Below, piece by piece: positions 7,574 through 12,398 of a DNA stretch of 12,398 bases. This DNA is from Bacteroidales bacterium. GTDB lineage: Bacteria; Bacteroidota; Bacteroidia; Bacteroidales; UBA932. A program made the position numbers and the translations under genes. Each line of letters starts with the position of its first letter. Within the stretch, counting starts at the first letter, position 1. The notes under the pieces are model-generated. The model saw nothing but the letters and a program-made list of their open reading frames with translations, was not told the origin of the DNA and made no database searches. The DNA is taken from assembly GCA_021443605.1 (NCBI GenBank), contig JABUTQ010000089.1:1-12398 (forward strand). Reading direction: 5' to 3'.

Positions 7574-7688
7574 CGTTTTTGGAGTGGTTTAAAGGCGGTT
7601 TTTACCCATTTTTCAATACTTTATCTGACTGTTTAAAACCATTTGATAAAAAAAAGTTAAAATATTTTTTTATCCGTATGGGTTTGAT

Positions 7689-7696
7689 TATATTTG
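7689..7696 (+). promoter_or_regulatory. Putative -7 box (TATATTTG) for korAB
   Basis: TATATTTG fits TAnnTTTG exactly, 54 bases before the korA ATG and downstream of the skp terminator. The stretch about 20 bases upstream is T-rich (7664-7671) without a clear TTTG. The region 7574-7688 is AT-rich and holds no open frame I would call. Confidence 0.6.
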
Positions 7697-7701
7697 TCTA
7701 T

Positions 7702-7712
7702 TGTTTCAAACA
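7702..7712. promoter_or_regulatory. Short palindrome at the expected korA transcription start
   Basis: TGTTTCAAACA is a perfect 5-base inverted repeat around one C, starting 5 bases after the -7 box, so it should cover the transcription start. An outer GGTTTG (7681-7686) and CAAACC (7723-7728) also form an inverted pair. It could be an operator, but the bases are simple and chance is possible. Confidence 0.25.
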
Positions 7713-7750
7713 GATACTTAACAAACCAAACTTATAATTTCACTTACAGT

Positions 7751-9589
7751 ATGCAACACAAAGTTATTGACACAAAAGATGTCGTAATCAGATTCTGTGG
7801 CGATTCCGGAGACGGAATGCAGTTGACAGGTACATTGTTTGCAGACGCATCGGCTCTTTATGGAAACGAAATTTCCACATTCCCTGACTATCCGGCAGAA
7901 ATCCGTGCCCCTCACGGCACCGTCTCTGGCGTTTCCGGATTCCAGGTTCACGTGGGAAGCGTGGAGATAGAAACCCCCGGTGATTTCTGCGATGTGCTCG
8001 TGGCTATGAATCCTGCCGCTCTTAGGGCGAATGCAAAATGGGCAAAACCCACTGCAACCATCATTATCGATACCGATACTTTCGATGAGGCCGGTATCCA
8101 GAGAGCAGGCTATGCAACTATGGATCCTATCACCGAACTTCGTATCGAGGATAGAAATATCATCTATTCACCAATCACCTCTCTCACAAAAGAGAGTTTG
8201 AAAGACAGTGGGTTGGATCAGAAATCTATTGTCCGCAGCAAGAACATGTTCACTCTCGGAATGTGTTTCTTTATGTTCAACCGTCCTCTTGAATATACTT
8301 ACGCATATCTGGAGAAGAAATTCGGAAAGAAAAAACCAGAGCTTGTGGCACCAAACAAGAAAGTGTTGTTTGACGGCTACAATTATGCTTCAAATATCCA
8401 CGCGATAGCAAACACCTACACTATCGCCCCCGCAAAACAGGAGCCGGGCGTTTATCGCAACATCAGCGGAAACCAGGCCACAGCCTGGGGCCTTATGGCT
8501 GCTGCCGAGAAGGCAAACCTCCCTTTGTTCTGCGGGTCATATCCTATCACTCCCGCAACAAATGTGCTTGAAGAGCTTGCAATCTATAAGAATCTCAATG
8601 TCAAGACATTACAGGCAGAAGACGAAATCGCCGGCATCTGTACTGCAATCGGTGCCGCCTATGCAGGCAATTTTGCAGTCACTTCAACTTCCGGCCCCGG
8701 CTTGAGCCTTAAGTCAGAAGCGTTGGGTCTTGCTATGATTACGGAGCTTCCTCTCGTAATCGTAGACGTTCAGCGAAGCGGCCCTTCAACCGGTATCCCT
8801 ACCAAGACAGAGCAGACAGACCTTGCGCAGGCTCTTTACGGTCGCAATGGCGAGTGCCCCATCTGCGTTATCGCAGCCCACTCTCCGAGTCACTGCTTCC
8901 ACGCAGCATTCACTGCCGGCAAGCTCGCATTGGAGCACATGATGCCTGTCATCCTCCTTACCGAGGGATTCATCGCAAACGGAAGCGAGCCTTGGAAGAT
9001 TCCTTCAATGAAGGATTATCCCGCAATCAAGCCTCCGTTCATCGAGAAGGCTCCCGAAGGCGGATTCAAGCCTTTTGAAAGAGATCCCGAAACCTTCGTC
9101 CGTTCTTGGGCTGTTCCCGGAAAGGCAGGCCTTGAGCATCGTGTTGGCGGTCTCGAGAAGAATCCTGCAGGCGTAATCTCAAGCGACCCTGAAAATCACG
9201 AGTTTATGGTTGCCAATCGCGCCAAGAAGATTGCTCTCGTGGCAAATGTTATCCCCGAACTCGAAGTCATCGGTCCCAAGGAGGGCGACGTGCTTGTAGT
9301 TGGCTGGGGCGGAACATTCGGCCATCTCCATTCTGCAGTCAAGGAGCTTGAAGAAGAGGGGACACCCGTATCTCTTGCCCATTTTGATTTCATCAATCCT
9401 CTTCCGAAGAATACAGCAGAGGTATTCTCTCATTTCAAGAAGATTATCGTTTGCGAGCTCAACAGCGGACAGTTTGCCGACTATCTCCGCGCAAAGCATC
9501 CCGAATTCAAGTATATGCAGTACAATAAGGTTCAGGGACAGCCGTTTATCGTGAAAGATGTCGTTGACGCAATTAAAAAAATCATGTAA
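7751..9589 (+). CDS. korA: 2-oxoacid:ferredoxin oxidoreductase, fused gamma-alpha subunit (probably 2-oxoglutarate)
   Basis: With KorB this enzyme interconverts a 2-oxoacid (probably 2-oxoglutarate) plus CoA with acyl-CoA, CO2 and reduced ferredoxin, in place of or beside an oxoglutarate dehydrogenase. The 612-residue product starts with the gamma domain (about 8-200; FCGDSGDGMQLTG at 15-27 and FPDYPAEIRAPHG at 44-56), followed by the alpha domain: SYPITPAT (263-270, the conserved YPITP block), AEDEIAGICTAIGAAYAG (289-306), TSGPGLSL (313-320) and RSGPSTGIPTKTEQTD (342-357), then the CoA-binding-type C-terminal domain (about 470-612). The ATG at 7751 was chosen: an in-frame TTG at 7694 would add 19 residues, but it sits inside the promoter box. 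KorB follows after 12 bases. Substrate is inferred from family resemblance; other 2-oxoacids are possible. Confidence 0.93.
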   Translation: MQHKVIDTKDVVIRFCGDSGDGMQLTGTLFADASALYGNEISTFPDYPAEIRAPHGTVSGVSGFQVHVGSVEIETPGDFCDVLVAMNPAALRANAKWAKPTATIIIDTDTFDEAGIQRAGYATMDPITELRIEDRNIIYSPITSLTKESLKDSGLDQKSIVRSKNMFTLGMCFFMFNRPLEYTYAYLEKKFGKKKPELVAPNKKVLFDGYNYASNIHAIANTYTIAPAKQEPGVYRNISGNQATAWGLMAAAEKANLPLFCGSYPITPATNVLEELAIYKNLNVKTLQAEDEIAGICTAIGAAYAGNFAVTSTSGPGLSLKSEALGLAMITELPLVIVDVQRSGPSTGIPTKTEQTDLAQALYGRNGECPICVIAAHSPSHCFHAAFTAGKLALEHMMPVILLTEGFIANGSEPWKIPSMKDYPAIKPPFIEKAPEGGFKPFERDPETFVRSWAVPGKAGLEHRVGGLEKNPAGVISSDPENHEFMVANRAKKIALVANVIPELEVIGPKEGDVLVVGWGGTFGHLHSAVKELEEEGTPVSLAHFDFINPLPKNTAEVFSHFKKIIVCELNSGQFADYLRAKHPEFKYMQYNKVQGQPFIVKDVVDAIKKIM

Positions 9590-9594
9590 GGAGG
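9588..9594 (+). promoter_or_regulatory. Strong Shine-Dalgarno sequence for korB
   Basis: AAGGAGG overlaps the end of the korA stop codon and lies 7 bases before the korB ATG, matching the 16S rRNA tail well. Most starts in this window have nothing comparable, as is usual in Bacteroidota. Confidence 0.7.
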
Positions 9595-9601
9595 AAAAGT
9601 T

Positions 9602-10618
9602 ATGAAATATACAGCACAAGATTTCAAAAGCAATCAGGAAGTACGCTGGTGCCCGGGATGTGGAGACCACGCTGTTCTTGCAGCTCTTCAGAGAGCACTT
9701 CCTTATGTAAGCGAGGAGCGTAATTGGAGCAAGGAGAATTTCGTTGTCGTATCAGGTATCGGATGTTCTTCCCGCCTTCCTTATTATATGAATACCTTTG
9801 GCTTCCACAGCATTCACGGCCGTGCGACAGCCATCTCAACAGGTATCAAGGTTGCCAATCCGGAGCTCACCGTTTGGCAGGCTTGCGGTGATGGTGATGC
9901 CCTTGCAATCGGAGGCAACCACTTCATCCACGCAATCCGCCGCAACATCGACATCAACATCATATTGTTCAACAACCAGATTTATGGTTTGACGAAAGGT
10001 CAGTACAGCCCTACTTCAAAGCTCGGAGCAATCACCAAGACTTCTCCCTACGGAACGGTTGAGAATCCTTTCACTCCCGGAATGTTGGCACTCGGCGCAA
10101 GGTCAACTTTCTTTGCCCGTGGTATCGACGTCGATATCAAGTTGAATCAGGACATTTTCGTACAGGCAGCCCGTCACGACGGCACTTCTGTATGTGAAAT
10201 CCTCACCAACTGCGTGATTTTCAATGATGGTGCCCACAAGGCAATCACAGACAAGGAAGTACGCGAAGATGCAACCATCGTCCTCAAAGATGGCGAAAAG
10301 ATGATTTTCGGCAAGGATCGCAACAAAGGGCTTGTGCTCGTTGGCGGCAAACTCAAGGTTGTGACTATCGGAGTGGATGGAATCACTGAGGATGATATTC
10401 TTGTTCATCACGCTGATACTGAGGAGATTGGTCTTCACAGTATGCTCGTGAACATGAAAGGCCCCGATTTTCCTGTTGCCCTTGGCGTTATCCGCAATGT
10501 CCCTGACAAGACATACGATGACAACGTTCGCGACCAGCTTCTTGATGTTACGGCAAAGGCAAAGATTCACTGTATGGATGACCTCCTTCACAGCGGATCT
10601 ACATGGACTGTCGAATAG
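9602..10618 (+). CDS. korB: 2-oxoacid:ferredoxin oxidoreductase, beta subunit
   Basis: The beta subunit binds thiamine diphosphate and the proximal 4Fe-4S cluster and carries out decarboxylation with its KorA partner. The 338-residue product has WCPGCGDH (16-23), GIGCSSR (52-58), the TPP/Mg motif GDGDALAIGGNHF (96-108) leading to LFNNQIYGLTKGQYSPTS (122-139), and CEILTNCVIFNDG (198-210). Cys17, Cys20, Cys55 and Cys204 are in the positions expected for the four cluster ligands, so the cluster site looks complete. The GLTKGQYSPTS segment is typical of this subfamily. No separate ferredoxin-like delta subunit is encoded beside it, so electrons should go to a free ferredoxin. Length and start fit the family, and the start has a strong ribosome binding site. 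Confidence 0.95.
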   Translation: MKYTAQDFKSNQEVRWCPGCGDHAVLAALQRALPYVSEERNWSKENFVVVSGIGCSSRLPYYMNTFGFHSIHGRATAISTGIKVANPELTVWQACGDGDALAIGGNHFIHAIRRNIDINIILFNNQIYGLTKGQYSPTSKLGAITKTSPYGTVENPFTPGMLALGARSTFFARGIDVDIKLNQDIFVQAARHDGTSVCEILTNCVIFNDGAHKAITDKEVREDATIVLKDGEKMIFGKDRNKGLVLVGGKLKVVTIGVDGITEDDILVHHADTEEIGLHSMLVNMKGPDFPVALGVIRNVPDKTYDDNVRDQLLDVTAKAKIHCMDDLLHSGSTWTVE

Positions 10619-10637
10619 TCTTTAAATGATATAAAAC

Positions 10638-10663
10638 GGCGTCATCCGCAAAAGGATGACGCC
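10638..10663 (+). terminator. Strong hairpin between korB and the PPDK-like gene
   Basis: GGCGTCATCC (10638-10647) pairs perfectly with GGATGACGCC (10654-10663) around GCAAAA. It begins 19 bases after the korB stop. What follows is ATTTATTG, only a weak T tract, so termination may be partial. The hairpin ends 17 bases before the next ATG. Confidence 0.65.
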
Positions 10664-10680
10664 ATTTATTGAGAACCCAA

Positions 10681-12398
10681 ATGGAAACACGGGATTTTGC
10701 ATACCTTGCTGAAGGTGGTAGGGAGTTGCATACTTATATGCAGCACCGTATTCACCGCATCCTCCTTGTGTGCTGCAGCTATGATGGTTATATCCTCGAA
10801 GAAGACGGCCACATCGAATCTCAGATAAATCGCGAATACAGCGAGTTGAATATGAGCAACCCGCCCTCCCTTATGCGTGTGGAATCGACCAAGGAGGCCC
10901 TTGAGGTGCTTGGTTCCCGTAGTGACATCGATATGGTTCTCACTATGTATAATGTCGGTGAGCCCAACGTGTTCGATTTCTCCAAAATGGTGAAAAAGAT
11001 GCACCCACAGCTCCCGATTGCCTTGCTGACGGGATTCTCCAAAGAGATTTATAGACAAATTTCCGAACAGAACTGCGAGGCAATTGACAACATATTCTGC
11101 TGGCACGGAAATCCGGATTTGATTATCGCCATCATCAAATATATGGAGGATAAGCTCAATGCAGAGAGGGATATCCTTGAAGGTGGTGTGCAGGCGATTA
11201 TGCTTGTGGAAGATTCATTCAAGTTTTATTCAACCTATCTTCCTGAATTATACAAGATTATCCTTTTGCAGAATAGCGAATCCCTCAAGGATGCCTACAA
11301 CGAGCAGCAGCAGATAAGCCGCAAGCGTGCCCGTCCCAAAGTGCTCCTGGCTACCAACTATTCCGATGCCGTGGAGACATATCACCGCTACAAGAACAAT
11401 CTCCTTGGTGTCATAACCGATGTCGGGATGGTAGTGAATGCCGGTGATCGCCCCGAGGAAGAAAAGACCGATGCAGGTCTCGACATTTGCCGGATGGTGA
11501 GAGAAGAGACTCCTTGGATGCCGGTGATAATGCAGTCTTCACAGACCGATTACGCGGAGGTGGCTGCATCGCTCGGAGCGGGATTCATATCCAAAAATTC
11601 CAAGACTTTGCTTCGTGAGCTCAAACACGTGATTCTCAGGGAGTTCGGGTTTGGAGAATTTGTAGTGAGTGATTTGCGTACCGGTGCCGTGCTTGCTCGC
11701 GCAAGGGACTTGATGGAGATGCAGGAACTCCTTTCAAGCGTACCTGATGAAGAATTGGAGTATCACCTTTCGCAGATGCACCTCTCCAAATGGCTCTATG
11801 CAAAAGGTTTGTTCCCCCTTGCAAAAGTCATCAGAAGCATCAATTCCAGCAACTTCAACTCTATGGATGAGCATCGTGCTGCTTTGGTATCTCTCTTCCA
11901 GGATTACCGCACAATGCTCGGACAGGGAATTGTTGCTCAGTTCGACGAGAATACCTACAGCAACGCCATTGGTTTCGCCAGAGTGGGCGAGGGGTCTATC
12001 GGTGGCAAGGCGCGCGGCCTTTCGTTTATGAATAGTATGCTGGCAAAATATCACGGTTTCTACAAATACGAGAAGGTGAAGGTGATGATTCCCCGAAGCC
12101 TTGCCATCTCCACCGACTATTTTGACCGCTTTATAGAAGATAACGGACTGCAGTATGTCATTTCCAAAGAGGTTGACGACGATACACTGCTCTCCGAATT
12201 TATAAATTCCACAATCCCCGCAGACCTCATCAGCAAGCTCAAGGTGTTTGTATCCACTTGTCGCAAACCGCTTGCAATCCGTTCTTCATCAAAGTTGGAA
12301 GATTCTCATTATCAGCCTTTTGCTGGGGTTTATTCTACTTATATGATTCCGCGCTGCGAAGACGACGACCAGATGCTCCGATTGCTTTTGAGGGCAAT
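10681..12398 (+). CDS. Receiver-domain protein with PEP-synthase/PPDK-type ATP-grasp domain (3' end cut off)
   Basis: The frame is open from the ATG at 10681 to the window end (572 codons). Residues about 25-160 resemble a response-regulator receiver fold but lack its acidic site (CCSYD instead of an acidic pair; LTMYN where the phospho-Asp should be; FCWHGN at the usual Lys). Residues about 172-325 form a second receiver with the full set: Glu177-Asp178, Asp247 (GVITDVG), Ser286 (VIMQSS) and Lys305 (FISKNS). A linker with SVPDEELEYHLSQMHLSKWL (about 353-372) is typical of this family. From about 425 the PPDK/PEP-synthase N-terminal ATP-grasp begins: GSIGGKARGLSFM (438-450), IPRSLAIST (470-478), LAIRSSSKLEDS (531-542) and FAGVYSTYM (547-555). 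Databases usually call such proteins PEP/pyruvate-binding domain proteins; the whole protein and its reaction are not known to me. A phosphate-controlled phosphotransferase is inference. No promoter box is evident upstream. Confidence 0.85.
   Translation, partial: METRDFAYLAEGGRELHTYMQHRIHRILLVCCSYDGYILEEDGHIESQINREYSELNMSNPPSLMRVESTKEALEVLGSRSDIDMVLTMYNVGEPNVFDFSKMVKKMHPQLPIALLTGFSKEIYRQISEQNCEAIDNIFCWHGNPDLIIAIIKYMEDKLNAERDILEGGVQAIMLVEDSFKFYSTYLPELYKIILLQNSESLKDAYNEQQQISRKRARPKVLLATNYSDAVETYHRYKNNLLGVITDVGMVVNAGDRPEEEKTDAGLDICRMVREETPWMPVIMQSSQTDYAEVAASLGAGFISKNSKTLLRELKHVILREFGFGEFVVSDLRTGAVLARARDLMEMQELLSSVPDEELEYHLSQMHLSKWLYAKGLFPLAKVIRSINSSNFNSMDEHRAALVSLFQDYRTMLGQGIVAQFDENTYSNAIGFARVGEGSIGGKARGLSFMNSMLAKYHGFYKYEKVKVMIPRSLAISTDYFDRFIEDNGLQYVISKEVDDDTLLSEFINSTIPADLISKLKVFVSTCRKPLAIRSSSKLEDSHYQPFAGVYSTYMIPRCEDDDQMLRLLLRA

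Noticed and set aside
7694..7750. TTG start giving korA 19 extra residues
   Set aside because: The TTG is part of the promoter box, and the family begins close to the ATG at 7751.
9179..10591. Minus-strand open frames opposite korA/korB (9179-9670 and 10103-10591)
   Set aside because: They lie opposite strongly conserved coding sequence and their translations show no family motif.
10666..11106. Minus-strand open frame opposite the start of the PPDK-like gene
   Set aside because: The plus-strand frame is open for 572 codons and carries recognisable domains; the antisense one does not.
1..12398. Defence system, prophage, integron, CRISPR or other new multi-gene system
   Set aside because: All genes belong to recognisable core or envelope families, with no transposase, integrase, repeats or nuclease/toxin-type genes. 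I see no basis to claim a new system here.

Overview
The window looks like chromosomal DNA from a member of the Bacteroidota, most likely the order Bacteroidales. The evidence is the type of each protein (BamA, paired Skp/OmpH proteins, fused gamma-alpha KorA, a receiver-domain PEP-synthase-like protein). In addition, the intergenic regions carry the TAnnTTTG -7 promoter box typical of that phylum, and most genes lack a Shine-Dalgarno sequence. I see no mobile element, tRNA, rRNA, CRISPR array or sign of recent transfer. No intergenic gap reaches 300 bases.

Layout: (1) Bases 1-1363, minus strand: a two-gene envelope operon of a membrane-anchored OmpH/Skp-like coiled-coil protein followed, 5 bases later, by a secreted LysM protein with a periplasmic-binding-protein-type domain, cut by the window start. 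(2) Bases 1454-2173, minus strand: pdxJ (vitamin B6 synthesis). (3) Bases 2174-2265: a divergent promoter region. (4) Bases 2266-7522, plus strand: nadK, uppS, bamA and two skp/ompH genes, ended by a clear intrinsic terminator. This run joins NADP supply, the lipid carrier for cell-wall synthesis, outer-membrane protein assembly and its periplasmic chaperones. A second promoter box lies just before bamA. (5) Bases 7751-10618, plus strand: korA-korB, a two-subunit 2-oxoacid:ferredoxin oxidoreductase, with its own promoter box and followed by a strong hairpin. (6) Bases 10681-12398, plus strand: the first 572 residues of a large protein with one degenerate and one intact-looking receiver domain followed by a PEP-synthase/PPDK-type ATP-grasp domain, cut by the window end.

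Most of the window is conserved housekeeping content. I did not find a convincing new multi-gene system. The most open biology is the receiver/PPDK-like protein and the LysM/binding-protein operon, both of recognisable but functionally unassigned families. Smaller points are a hairpin very close to the start of the PPDK-like gene, an unusually perfect Shine-Dalgarno at korB, and a short palindrome at the expected korA transcription start.
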